A stretch of DNA of 64,000 nt from Arcobacter sp. (GTDB lineage Bacteria; Campylobacterota; Campylobacteria; Campylobacterales; Sulfurimonadaceae). A program made the translations under genes and the position numbers. The stretch is from NCBI GenBank assembly GCA_024637195.1, contig JAGXFN010000006.1, positions 248,001 to 312,000 on the forward strand, given 5' to 3'. A model generated the notes under the pieces. It worked only from the letters and a program-made list of their open reading frames with translations, was not told where the DNA came from and made no database searches. This document shows positions 17,757-26,362 of this stretch, in pieces (within the stretch, counting starts at the first letter, position 1; each line of letters starts with the position of its first letter).

Positions 17757-19015
17757 AGGCTTTTACACAGCTCCAAAACCTTAAAGGAGAGTGAAAGTTT
17801 CTCTTCTTTGGCTAGGGTGACTGTGCCTTGCCTTGTGATGAACTCCAGTGCATTCTCAGCCGTTGCGAAGCTTGAGCTGTCTTGCAAAAGGTTGAAGCAG
17901 ACCGCGTCCACTCCTTTTTTCTCCAGCATTGCTGTAGCGTTTTGAAGGCCCGTATCGGCGTCCATTTCGGCCTTGAAACCAACGGTGAAGATCCCCTCTT
18001 TGTTGATCGATGAGAGAAGGTCCTCGTTCTGCTTGAGCTCCAGAGTCCATACCTTTCCGACATCGGATTTTTTGAGTTTTCCGTGCTGGGGAAAGGCGGG
18101 AAGGTAGTCGCTGACTGCAGCGACCATGAACAAGAAAGGCTCTTTTTGGATCAGTTGGGGGTTAGTGTCACTCATGAGTGTCGGTTTTGTCATCTTGCCT
18201 TTTTTTGCCACCCGGATGGAATCGACCATGTACTCTTTGAGCTCTGCCGAGCTCTCAATGCTGATCTGGTGCATGGCTTTGGGCAGACGCTGAGGGAAAC
18301 GGCTGGAGATGAAGTTGACATCCGCGCCTCTAAAAAAGAGTGCCAGCGCGATCGAAGAGCCCATCTTTGCGCTGGAGTAGTTGGAGAGATAGCGGACGTC
18401 ATCGATCTTTTCTATCGTCCCGCCGCCGGTAACGATAACACGTCTATCCTGCCAGAACTCGTCTTTGAGGAGCATCTGCGCGCTATGAAAATAAATATCT
18501 TCAGGATCGGCCAGGCCACCATCGCCTTCGGTATTGCAGGCTAGCAGTTTGTTTTGAGTTGCCATGATAGTGTAGTTGGAGAGGGCAAGCATCTTTAGCG
18601 AATGGGTAATGATAGGGTTTTGCATCATGTTGGTATTGGCCGAGGGACAGAGAAGTTTGGGATGCGGGTAGGCCAGGGCGGTCTGAAGCAGAAGATTGTC
18701 TGCTATAGCATTGGAGAGCTTGCCTATCGTGTTGGCCGAGGCCGGTGCGATAACGAAAAGATCTGCCCATGTACCTATCTTGATGTGGTTAAGATCTGAG
18801 TCCCAGGATTCGCTTTCGCGGTGCAGGACTTTGTTCATGCTGATCGTCTCGAAGGTCAGCGGCGTAATGAACTTTTTTGCCGATTCGCTCATCACAACGC
18901 GCACCTGTGCCCCGCTTTTGACATAAAGGCGGATGAGTTCCAATGATTTGTAGATGGAGATCGAGCCGGTAACGCCTAGAAGGATTTTTTTGCCGTTTAA
19001 AAGGTTGGGAAACAT
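17753..19015 (-). CDS. coaBC: Bifunctional phosphopantothenoylcysteine decarboxylase/synthetase
   Basis: The 420-residue protein has an N-terminal flavin-dependent CoaC domain (GVTGSISIYKSLELIR, an active-site histidine in LNHIKIG, PASANTIGKLSNAIADNLL, and the cysteine-loop ACNTEGDGGLADPEDI). The C-terminal CoaB domain follows (VIVTGGGTIEKIDDVRYLSN, and KLKKSDVGKVWTLELKQNED). Together they convert phosphopantothenate and cysteine to phosphopantetheine in CoA synthesis. The coaD gene for the next step is at 38 kb. It is first in its operon, divergent from the BaiN-type flavoprotein gene. Confidence 0.97.
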   Translation of the reverse strand: MFPNLLNGKKILLGVTGSISIYKSLELIRLYVKSGAQVRVVMSESAKKFITPLTFETISMNKVLHRESESWDSDLNHIKIGTWADLFVIAPASANTIGKLSNAIADNLLLQTALAYPHPKLLCPSANTNMMQNPIITHSLKMLALSNYTIMATQNKLLACNTEGDGGLADPEDIYFHSAQMLLKDEFWQDRRVIVTGGGTIEKIDDVRYLSNYSSAKMGSSIALALFFRGADVNFISSRFPQRLPKAMHQISIESSAELKEYMVDSIRVAKKGKMTKPTLMSDTNPQLIQKEPFLFMVAAVSDYLPAFPQHGKLKKSDVGKVWTLELKQNEDLLSSINKEGIFTVGFKAEMDADTGLQNATAMLEKKGVDAVCFNLLQDSSSFATAENALEFITRQGTVTLAKEEKLSLSFKVLELCKSL

Positions 19016-19079
19016 AATATCATCTTTGTTTTTTAGGGCATTTTACACTAATTAAGTGCAAAAGTGTCATAATTTCGGC

Positions 19080-20312
19080 ATGAAAAAATATGATGTGATT
19101 ATTATCGGCTCGGGCGCTGCGGGTATGTTGGCGGCGATCACTGCCGCCCGCAGGGGCAAAAATGTACTGCTTTTGGAAAAACTCTCCAAACTCGGCGCCA
19201 AACTCAAAGCTACCGGCGGCGGGCGCTGCAATCTCACAAACACTCTTCCTAATGAAGAGTTTATGGCACGGTTCGGAAAAGAGGGACGTTTTATGACCCC
19301 CGCACTTGAAGCCTTTGATCATAAAAAAGTTCAGACTTTTTTTGAGGAGATAGGCGTTGAAAGCCATGCGCCTGACGGCTACCGCATCTTTCCAACCACC
19401 CACAATGCAGGAACAATTCTTAGCGCACTTGAAGAGCAGATGAAAAAGCTTGGCGTAGAAGTCATCTGTTCGCAGCGTGTGGATGAACTGATCTTCAACG
19501 AAGAGTCGATGAAGGGAGTCAAAACGCAGGAAAAAAGCTACTACGCACCCCATGTTATCATCGCTACAGGTGGGCTTGGCTATCCCGTCTTGGGCGCGGA
19601 AGGTGACGGCTATCCGTTGGCGGAGTCTGTAGGACACAAGGTGACGGAGCTCTTTCCGGCGATGATGCCCTTGAAAGTCAAAGAGAACTGGGTAGAGAAC
19701 TGCCGCGCGGACACGATCGCAAAGGTAGAGTTGCGCGTCAACCTGCCTAAACTCAAAAAGCTTCAGGCCAAAGGCGACCTTATCTTCACCAAAAATGGCA
19801 TACGCGGTCCCGTAGTCCTTGACTTCGCCAGAGAGGTGACACCGCTTATCGCACGATACGGCGAAGTTCCTTTGCTGCTCAATATGACGAAGGGGATGAA
19901 TGAAGAACAGATCTTTGTACATCTTAAAAAAGAGCTGGATAAAGAGAGTAGCCAAACCACCCTGGATCTTCTAAAAACGCTTCTGCCAGAATCCTTGAGC
20001 CGGGCGCTGTGTACACTCAGCGGCGCCGATCCGCAGCTCGGCTTCAACAAACTCTCCGGCGTCAATAGAGCCGAGCTGATAAAGCTCCTGGCGTGGACTC
20101 CTTTGACGGTCACCGGGCATGAAGGCTTCAAGATGGCGATGATAACGCGTGGCGGCGTCTCGCTCAAAGAGATCCGCCCTGAGACGATGGAGTCCAAGGT
20201 GCTCAAGGGACTCTTTTTCTGCGGAGAGGTGATGAATCTAGATGGGCCTTGCGGGGGATATAATCTGCAGTGGTCGTTTGCCAGCGGATATTTGGCGGGG
20301 CTTCATTGTTGA
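19080..20312 (+). CDS. BaiN/HI0933-family NAD(P)/FAD-dependent oxidoreductase
   Basis: The 410-residue flavoprotein has a Rossmann FAD-binding motif at its N-terminus (VIIIGSGAAGMLAAI), the family signature KATGGGRCNLTN, IATGGLGYPVLG, and a C-terminal FCGEVMNLDGPCGGYNLQW that closes over FAD. The physiological substrate of this group is not established. ATG at 19080 fits the Rossmann start; GTG at 19056 would add eight non-conserved residues. It is a single gene between coaBC (divergent) and glmU (convergent). Confidence 0.93.
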   Translation: MKKYDVIIIGSGAAGMLAAITAARRGKNVLLLEKLSKLGAKLKATGGGRCNLTNTLPNEEFMARFGKEGRFMTPALEAFDHKKVQTFFEEIGVESHAPDGYRIFPTTHNAGTILSALEEQMKKLGVEVICSQRVDELIFNEESMKGVKTQEKSYYAPHVIIATGGLGYPVLGAEGDGYPLAESVGHKVTELFPAMMPLKVKENWVENCRADTIAKVELRVNLPKLKKLQAKGDLIFTKNGIRGPVVLDFAREVTPLIARYGEVPLLLNMTKGMNEEQIFVHLKKELDKESSQTTLDLLKTLLPESLSRALCTLSGADPQLGFNKLSGVNRAELIKLLAWTPLTVTGHEGFKMAMITRGGVSLKEIRPETMESKVLKGLFFCGEVMNLDGPCGGYNLQWSFASGYLAGLHC

Positions 20313-20348
20313 AGCATTTTCAGAAGCGTCCATTGCCCAGTATGTCAG

Positions 20349-21644
20349 CTATTTTTTGCCAAAAAACTTATAATAAAACCCGGCCACAGACTTAAGCGGT
20401 GTCCGGCTTACCGCTAGCGAGCCTTTAACAATCTTCTCAGAAGTCACCGTTGTCCCCGCTGCGATCAAGACATCATCTTCAACCACAAGCGGTGCGATCA
20501 ACTGCGAGTCTGAACCGATAAAGACATTTTTGCCGATGATAGTCTGGTACTTGTTGATCCCGTCGTAGTTACAGGTGATGACACCCGCACCGACATTGGT
20601 CCCCTCGCCGATCTGTGCGTCTCCGAGATAAGAAAGATGGCCGGCTTTGACCCCTTTGAGATTTGACTTTTTGACCTCGACAAAGTTCCCGATATGGGTA
20701 TCTTCGATGTGCGAGTGGGGTCGGATGTGGGCCATAGGGCCGATATCGGAGTTTTTGACAATGCTGTTTTCAATGACGGAGCCGCTTTTGATGTGGGCGT
20801 TTTCAAGCAGAGTGTTTCCGCACAATCGAACACCGTTTTCCAGAGTGGACTCACCCTTAAAGACAACCCCCTCTTCGATGTAGATCGTGGAGGGAAGCTG
20901 CATGCAGACACCTTCTTTCATCCATTTTTCTCTGATACGCGTTTGCATGATCTCTTCGGCTATAGCAAGGTCTAGTTTGGAATTGACACCTTTAAAATGC
21001 TCCTCGTCGACGAGAAGAGGGGAGATAGTCAGCCTGTCCTCGCGCGCCATAGCGATCAGGTCGGTGAGATAGTATTCGGCCTGGGCATTGTCGTTGCTTA
21101 AGCGCGGCAGGTAGGTTTCAAGTACAGTTTTTGTAAAGGAATAGATGCCGGCATTGACGTGGGTGACAGCTCTTTCTTGCGCATTGGCGTCTTTTTCTTC
21201 GACGATGCGCTCCACGCCCGTGTCGGAGATGATGACCCGTCCGTAGCCGCTGGGATCGGCAAGGTTGAAAATCGACATCGTGATATCAGCATCAGACGCT
21301 TCAAATCCTTTCAGCGCTTCGGCTGTGATAAGCGGCATGTCGCCGTTGAGGACCAGGACTTTTTCATATTTTGGACGTACCCCCATGACAGCTCCGCCGG
21401 TTCCGGGAAAATTATCAGCATCTTGTACGACAAACTTTATGCTGTCGAAATGTTTCATCATCTCTTCTTGAACGGCCTCTTTTTGGTGGTGAACCACAAC
21501 CGTGACATCGTCGCTGATCCGTAGGGACTCTTTGATGATGAAGTAGAGCATTGCTTTGCCCGAAATACCATGAAGAACTTTTGCGGTGGATGATTTCATG
21601 CGGCTGCCCTTGCCGGCAGCCAAAATTACAATGGATAGGCTCAT
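20349..21644 (-). CDS. glmU: Bifunctional GlmU (glucosamine-1-P acetyltransferase/UDP-GlcNAc pyrophosphorylase)
   Basis: The 431-residue protein has an N-terminal nucleotidyltransferase domain (LAAGKGSRMKSSTAKVLH, NGDMPLITAEA, EEKDANAQER). A left-handed beta-helix acetyltransferase domain follows from about residue 240 (hexapeptide repeats, VEVKKSNLKGVKAGHLSYLGDAQIG in pieces, TNVGAGVITCNYDG). It makes UDP-GlcNAc for peptidoglycan and lipid A. It is transcribed from the same intergenic region as motA but in the opposite direction. Confidence 0.97.
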   Translation of the reverse strand: MSLSIVILAAGKGSRMKSSTAKVLHGISGKAMLYFIIKESLRISDDVTVVVHHQKEAVQEEMMKHFDSIKFVVQDADNFPGTGGAVMGVRPKYEKVLVLNGDMPLITAEALKGFEASDADITMSIFNLADPSGYGRVIISDTGVERIVEEKDANAQERAVTHVNAGIYSFTKTVLETYLPRLSNDNAQAEYYLTDLIAMAREDRLTISPLLVDEEHFKGVNSKLDLAIAEEIMQTRIREKWMKEGVCMQLPSTIYIEEGVVFKGESTLENGVRLCGNTLLENAHIKSGSVIENSIVKNSDIGPMAHIRPHSHIEDTHIGNFVEVKKSNLKGVKAGHLSYLGDAQIGEGTNVGAGVITCNYDGINKYQTIIGKNVFIGSDSQLIAPLVVEDDVLIAAGTTVTSEKIVKGSLAVSRTPLKSVAGFYYKFFGKK

Positions 21645-21805
21645 GCTGTTTTCTCATTTTCTAAGATTTTGCAAGATTATAACAAAATATAGCGCACTCA
21701 GACTCCCATAACAAGCACAAAAGTAATGTTTTCGTCAAATTTACCGATTTAGGCCTAATAATTGTCACCTATCTATCGGATGAGAGAATGAGTTTCTCTT
21801 GGAGG

Positions 21806-21825
21806 GCTTGATTTAAGCTTGATTT
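21806..21825 (+). repeat. Direct repeat GCTTGATTT x2 upstream of motA
   Basis: GCTTGATTT occurs at 21806-21814 and 21817-21825, eleven bases apart, about one helical turn. The pair lies about 60 bases before the motA ATG. It could be a regulator-binding pair or chance in AT-rich DNA. Confidence 0.3.
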
Positions 21826-21882
21826 TTAAAAATTAAGTAATAATATTGGCAAATTATTATAAGAATTTTTTTTGGGGAATCA

Positions 21883-22647
21883 ATGGATTTAGCAACGGTC
21901 ATAGGTCTTGTTCTGATAATAGCACTCTTGTTGGGTGCGATGGCAATGGGTGTCGGCATCGGCGCTTATATCGATATTCCCTCTGTGCTCATCGTTGTAG
22001 GCGGTTCGCTCGGATCGCTTCTTGTCGGATTTCGAATGGAGCAGATGAAGAGCTTTGTGAAGATCTTCATGATCGCGGTGAAACCTCCGCGCGAGGACCT
22101 GGCAGAGCTGATAAAAAAACTGGTAGAATACGCGACACAGGCCCGTCGTGACGGTATCTTATCGTTAGAAGCGGCGGCCAATACCGAAGAGAATACATTT
22201 TTAAGACAGGGTCTTTCTATGGCAGTAGACGGGAACGAGCCGGATACGATTCGTGAGCTTTTAGAGATCGAGATGGACCAGACCAGTACCCGGCACAAGG
22301 GAAATGCGGCTATCTTTGATCAATGGGCCGGATTTGCGGGGGCTATGGGAATGATCGGTACGCTGATCGGTCTTGTGGCAATGCTTTTAAATATGGCGGA
22401 TCCTTCTGCGATTGGTCCTTCTATGGCAGTTGCCTTGTTGACAACGATGTATGGGGCAATGATTGGAAATATCTTCGGCGCGCCAATCGCCAATATCTTG
22501 CTTATTCGCAATGATGAAGAAAACCTGGTCAAAGAGGTTGTTTTAGAGGGCATCATGTCGATTCAAGCCGGTGACAATCCGCGCACGCTTGAAGCCAAGC
22601 TTCTCTCTTTTCTTTCGCCTGGCGACCGCGTCAGTCAGTTTGAGTAG
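21883..22647 (+). CDS. motA: Flagellar stator MotA, PomA-like
   Basis: The 254-residue protein has four membrane helices, at about residues 3-25, 33-52, 150-172 and 182-202. The opening MDLATVIGLV, the ILIVVGGS-like stretch, MGMIGTLIGLVAMLLNM and AIGPSMAVALLTTMYGA are much closer to Vibrio PomA than to E. coli MotA as I know them. It forms the ion-channel stator with MotB. The ribosome site is GGGGAA, six bases before ATG at 21883. It is followed by motB (four-base gap) and fliP. Confidence 0.95.
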   Translation: MDLATVIGLVLIIALLLGAMAMGVGIGAYIDIPSVLIVVGGSLGSLLVGFRMEQMKSFVKIFMIAVKPPREDLAELIKKLVEYATQARRDGILSLEAAANTEENTFLRQGLSMAVDGNEPDTIRELLEIEMDQTSTRHKGNAAIFDQWAGFAGAMGMIGTLIGLVAMLLNMADPSAIGPSMAVALLTTMYGAMIGNIFGAPIANILLIRNDEENLVKEVVLEGIMSIQAGDNPRTLEAKLLSFLSPGDRVSQFE

Positions 22648-22651
22648 ATAA

Positions 22652-23437
22652 ATGGCTAAAAAAAGTAAGCCCTGCGATTGTCCTAAGTGTTTGCCCAACT
22701 GGCTGGCGGCATTCGGGGATCTGATGAGTCTTCTCCTGTGTTTTTTCGTGCTTTTGCTCTCAATGTCAAGCATGGATGCGAAAAAGATCTCCGAGGCGAT
22801 CGGCTCGCTTGCAGGTGCGATGAGCGTGCTTGAGGGCGGAACAAAGACGGAGATCTCCAAGCAGCGCATCCAAGAATCAACACCGATAGAAAATCGTGAC
22901 GAGAGTTCAGAGCAGGTCAACCGTATCAACCAGGCGATTGCCGAGATGAATGAGATGATGGAAAAAGGCAAAGGGCCTGCTGTAACGCTTAGCGAGAGTG
23001 AAGAGGGTTTTGTTTTGCGTCTGCCGGCGAGTCTGCTGTTTAAAACCGGGGAGGCAAAGATCGAGAATGAAGATGCCTTGCTCTTTTTGAAACGTATTGC
23101 GCTTTTGATCCATGAACTGCCAAACACACTCGAAGTCAGTGTCCGCGGACATACGGACAATACGACTCCGGGAAAAAATAGTCCCTTTCAAGACAACTGG
23201 GACCTTTCCGCGCAGCGTGCTATATCTGTACTCAAAGAGCTGCTTATAGGCGGAGTGAAAGCCGACAGAATGCATGCGGCCGGCTTTGCCGACTTCCGCC
23301 CTGAAGCGAGCAACGAGAATGCCGAAGGACGAGAGAAGAACCGCCGGGTAGAACTTTACTTTTATTCGCGAAAAAACGAGAACAAGGCTGAACTTGAGCA
23401 GTCTATTCTGGACAAAGCAGAAGCACTTAAAAAATGA
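22652..23437 (+). CDS. motB: Flagellar stator MotB, PomB-like
   Basis: The 261-residue protein has the N-terminal CDCPKC motif (residues 8-13) and one membrane helix (about 18-40: FGDLMSLLLCFFVLLLSMS) with ion-carrying D23. A plug-like linker follows, then an OmpA-type peptidoglycan-binding domain (about 120-245: VRGHTDNTTPG, NWDLSAQRAISVLKELL, NRRVELYF). The LLCFFVLLLS core and CDCP motif are the hallmarks of sodium-type PomB; the ion used is inferred, not shown. The stop overlaps the fliP start (ATGA). Confidence 0.95.
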   Translation: MAKKSKPCDCPKCLPNWLAAFGDLMSLLLCFFVLLLSMSSMDAKKISEAIGSLAGAMSVLEGGTKTEISKQRIQESTPIENRDESSEQVNRINQAIAEMNEMMEKGKGPAVTLSESEEGFVLRLPASLLFKTGEAKIENEDALLFLKRIALLIHELPNTLEVSVRGHTDNTTPGKNSPFQDNWDLSAQRAISVLKELLIGGVKADRMHAAGFADFRPEASNENAEGREKNRRVELYFYSRKNENKAELEQSILDKAEALKK

Positions 23438-24168
23438 TCAGAATCTTAATTTCACTGGTGCTTTTGGGCATCTACGCCTTTGGCGAAACACTCGAAGTAC
23501 CGACGATAAACCTCTCTCTTTCATCGCCTGAAACACCTGCCGCCCTGGTCAACTCGCTCAATGTGATTATTTTGTTGACGATTATGTTTTTGGCTCCTAG
23601 TCTGCTACTGATGACAACGACCTTTACACGTTTTGTTATTGTTTTCGGATTTTTACGTCAGGCTATGGGAACTCAGCAGATCCCGCCGACGCAGCTGCTT
23701 GTTTCATTAGCGCTGCTGCTGACGATTTATGTGATGGAGCCTGTCGGGATAAAAGCTTACGAGCAGGGGATAAAACCCTATGTTGAAGAGCAGATCTCTT
23801 ATGAGGTCGCCTTTGAACGTACAACCGAGCCCTTTAAAAATTTTATGATCCGAAATACACGGGAAAAAGACCTGGCGCTCTTTTTTAGAATAAGAAAGAT
23901 GGAAAACCCGCAGACGGTTAGCGATGTTCCCCTCTCTGTAGTTGTTCCTGCCTTTATGATCAGCGAACTCAAGACCGCTTTTGAGATCGGGTTTCTGCTC
24001 TTTTTGCCTTTTTTGGTAATAGATATGGTCGTTGCCTCTATCTTGATGTCTATGGGTATGATGATGCTGCCGCCGGTCATGATATCACTGCCCTTTAAGA
24101 TACTTGTTTTTGTCTTGGTGGACGGATGGAACCTGCTGATCGGAAACCTTGTTGCCAGTATTAAGTAA
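23434..24168 (+). CDS. fliP: Flagellar export gate protein FliP
   Basis: The 244-residue protein starts with a cleavable-looking hydrophobic segment and has the FliP signatures TTFTRFVIVFGFLRQAMG and ISELKTAFEIGFLLFLPF, then IDMVVASILMSMGMMMLPP. FliP, with FliQ and FliR, forms the export gate of the flagellar type III secretion system in the inner membrane. It is coupled to motB by a four-base overlap; trmA follows after 17 bases. Confidence 0.97.
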   Translation: MIRILISLVLLGIYAFGETLEVPTINLSLSSPETPAALVNSLNVIILLTIMFLAPSLLLMTTTFTRFVIVFGFLRQAMGTQQIPPTQLLVSLALLLTIYVMEPVGIKAYEQGIKPYVEEQISYEVAFERTTEPFKNFMIRNTREKDLALFFRIRKMENPQTVSDVPLSVVVPAFMISELKTAFEIGFLLFLPFLVIDMVVASILMSMGMMMLPPVMISLPFKILVFVLVDGWNLLIGNLVASIK

Positions 24169-24185
24169 ACTAGAAAGATGATGCG

Positions 24186-25292
24186 ATGAATTGTGAATAT
24201 TTTGGTGTGTGTGGAAGCTGCAAGCTTTATGACCTTAGCTACGAAGAGCAGCTGAGCGAGAAGCTCGGACATGTTAAGGAGCTGTTTTCTCCTGTCTATC
24301 AGGGAAGTTTTGATCTTGCACGCTCAAAAGAGGAACATTACAGAGCGCGAAGCGAGTTTAAAATCTGGCATACAGATAAGATCTCTTATGCGATGAACCG
24401 TCTCGATAAGCAGGGTGTTGTGATGATAGATGCCTGTCCTATGGTCAATGAACATATAGCCGCGCTGATGCCAAAGCTCTTAGCAAAGATCAGCGAGAAA
24501 GAGATGGGAAAAAAACTTTTCAACGCAGACTTTCTCTCAACGAGCCAAGGCGAGATCGTCGTTTCTTTGATCTACCACAGACAGCTTGACGAGAGATGGA
24601 GCGAGCTGGCCAAAGAGCTGAGCGAAGAGTTGAAGATACATGTCATTGGACGAAGCCGCAAACAAAAGGTCATTATCGGACAGGATTATGTTACCGAGAC
24701 GCTGAACTTCGATGGCAGGGCGTACCAATTCAAACAAGTAGAAAACTCCTTTACCCAGCCCAATCCACATGTCAACGAGCAGATGGTCAGCTGGGCACTG
24801 CAGCAGACAAAAGGCTCCAGCGGTGATCTTCTAGAGCTTTACTGCGGATCAGGCAACTTCACCATTCCTTTTGCTACGGTCTTTGATAAGGTCTTGGCGA
24901 CGGAGATATCCAAGAGTTCTATTGACGCAGCCAAAGAGAACATGCGCCTGAACGACACGCACAACATAGCATTTGTGCGCATGAGCAGCGAAGAGTTCAC
25001 TCAGGCCCTCGACGGCGAGCGGGAGTTTAGGCGGATGAAAGAGGTAGATCTGAGCAAATATGCGCTGAAGACACTCTTTGTCGATCCGCCGCGAAGCGGC
25101 TTGGATGATCGTTCACGAGAGTTTTGCAGGCGTTTTGAGCATCTTATATACATATCATGCAACCCAGAGACACTAAAACGAGACCTCGAAGCACTCGGTG
25201 ATGATTATGAAGTGACTCAGATGGCAGCCTTTGACCAGTTTCCTTATACGCAACATTTAGAAATGGGCGCTGTACTAAAGAAGCGGGTTTGA
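24186..25292 (+). CDS. trmA: tRNA (uracil-5-)-methyltransferase TrmA
   Basis: The 368-residue SAM-dependent enzyme has an N-terminal CGSCKL sequence, the SAM-binding LLELYCGSGNFTIPFA, the catalytic-region LFVDPPRSGLDDRSR, and the nucleophile cysteine in YISCNPETLKRDL. It forms ribothymidine at position 54 of tRNAs. Its length matches TrmA rather than the longer RlmD enzymes. It lies behind fliP in the same direction and overlaps the next frame by four bases. Confidence 0.95.
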   Translation: MNCEYFGVCGSCKLYDLSYEEQLSEKLGHVKELFSPVYQGSFDLARSKEEHYRARSEFKIWHTDKISYAMNRLDKQGVVMIDACPMVNEHIAALMPKLLAKISEKEMGKKLFNADFLSTSQGEIVVSLIYHRQLDERWSELAKELSEELKIHVIGRSRKQKVIIGQDYVTETLNFDGRAYQFKQVENSFTQPNPHVNEQMVSWALQQTKGSSGDLLELYCGSGNFTIPFATVFDKVLATEISKSSIDAAKENMRLNDTHNIAFVRMSSEEFTQALDGEREFRRMKEVDLSKYALKTLFVDPPRSGLDDRSREFCRRFEHLIYISCNPETLKRDLEALGDDYEVTQMAAFDQFPYTQHLEMGAVLKKRV

Positions 25293-25852
25293 CAATCTCA
25301 TTTTCTGCAAGAGTGCTTCTGCTTTTATGCCTTTGCGCTCCAATTTTTGCACAAGAGATGACAATTGAACGTCTGCAAAGTGTAGTGGACGAGGTCAGTG
25401 AACTGCGTATGCGATACGCAGCCTCTGTGCAAAAAAACGAGGAGTGTGAGGCGCAGGTGAAAGAGCAGAACGAGATCATTAAAAATCGTTTTGTAGATAA
25501 AAATACGGACGAAGAAGCGCTTGCAGAAGAGAAGAACAGCCTTGAAAAAGATCTTCAACGCGCGCAAGAAAAAAACAAAAATCTTCAAACCAAAAACAAA
25601 AGTCTTCAAGCAAAAAACAAACATCTAAAGAACAAGATCAAAGAGAGCCTACAAACAAAACCAAGCACTGCAGATGCTCTTTCGACACTTCAGCAGGAGA
25701 ATAATCGTCTCTCGAAGTCGCTGGCCGCGGCTGAGCAGAATCTTCTGCGTTTGCAAAAGAGCAGCAGAGACAAGCAACATGAAACGCGCTGTCCTGATGA
25801 GAACCCCTTTCCTAAACTTCTGATGCGAGAAGAAAAACAGAGCAAAGAGTAG
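25289..25852 (+). CDS. Secreted coiled-coil protein of unknown function
   Basis: The 187-residue protein starts with a signal peptide (residues 1-21, likely cut after IFA) at a TTG codon that overlaps the trmA stop. The rest is predicted by eye to be mostly coiled coil, with a lysine/asparagine/glutamine-rich run at about 85-125 (repeating KNKxLQ units) and leucine-rich heptads at 130-165. Only two cysteines follow the signal peptide. I do not recognise a family. The low-complexity repeat makes homology calls unreliable. It was kept because it has a plausible export signal and is co-directional with and overlaps trmA. Confidence 0.65.
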   Translation: MTISFSARVLLLLCLCAPIFAQEMTIERLQSVVDEVSELRMRYAASVQKNEECEAQVKEQNEIIKNRFVDKNTDEEALAEEKNSLEKDLQRAQEKNKNLQTKNKSLQAKNKHLKNKIKESLQTKPSTADALSTLQQENNRLSKSLAAAEQNLLRLQKSSRDKQHETRCPDENPFPKLLMREEKQSKE

Positions 25853-25889
25853 AGAAGTCTTTTTTCAATGCATCGGCCGGCAATTTTGT

Positions 25890-25895
25890 TATAAT
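25890..25895 (+). promoter_or_regulatory. Promoter -10 before the CoA-binding protein gene
   Basis: TATAAT lies in the string TTTGTTATAATC followed by CACAAA, almost the same as the acnB promoter at 48567. The leader is about 22-30 bases, with an AGGAGA ribosome site. Confidence 0.55.
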
Positions 25896-25924
25896 CACAC
25901 AAATACTTAGCAAAAGGAGATAAA

Positions 25925-26350
25925 GTGGAGTGCGAATCCCCAACGATAAATAGCTCAAGTGAACAGATTAAAGAAATTTTTGCACAAACGAAGACGATAG
26001 CGATCATAGGACTTTCCCCTGATTCGACCAAGGCAAGTTACCGGGTTGCAAAGTATCTAAAAGAGCAGGGCTTCAAGATCGTCCCTGTTTACCCCAAAGA
26101 AGAAGAGATACTGGGCGAAAAAGTCTACCGATCTTTGGCCGAGATTCCTTTTGCGGTCGATATGGTCGATATCTTCCGCAAATCAGAAGCTTTGATAGCT
26201 GTTGCTAAAGCGGTCTTGGAGCGCGGAGATGTAAAATGTTTTTGGGCGCAAAAAGGCATCGTGAACAATGAAGCAGCCCAGATGATTGAAAAAGCGGGAC
26301 TCAAAGTCGTACAAAACAGATGTACAATGGTCGAGCACGCAGCACTATAA
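25925..26350 (+). CDS. CoA-binding domain protein (YccU family)
   Basis: The 141-residue protein is a single Rossmann CoA-binding domain: TIAIIGLSPDSTKASYRVAK, then FKIVPVYPKEEEILGEKVYRS in two parts, VDMVDIFRKSE and VQNRCTMVEH at the end. The family binds CoA but has no established function. The start is GTG at 25925, with AGGAGA five bases upstream. It begins the run ilvA, ppx/gppA after its own promoter. Confidence 0.92.
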   Translation: MECESPTINSSSEQIKEIFAQTKTIAIIGLSPDSTKASYRVAKYLKEQGFKIVPVYPKEEEILGEKVYRSLAEIPFAVDMVDIFRKSEALIAVAKAVLERGDVKCFWAQKGIVNNEAAQMIEKAGLKVVQNRCTMVEHAAL

Positions 26351-26362
26351 AAAGGCCTATTA

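Noticed and set aside
19020-19955. A 311-codon minus-strand frame opposite the BaiN-type flavoprotein.
   Set aside because: It is antisense to a well-conserved protein, carries no recognised motif, and is an expected by-product of the codon usage.
21745-21750. CGATTT that could be a sigma-28 -10 box for motA.
   Set aside because: No matching -35 element at the right distance, and it lies over 130 bases from the start codon.
21804-21819. GG and GC ten bases apart before motA, resembling a sigma-54 promoter.
   Set aside because: The -12 element reads AAGC rather than TTGC, and the rest of the consensus is absent.
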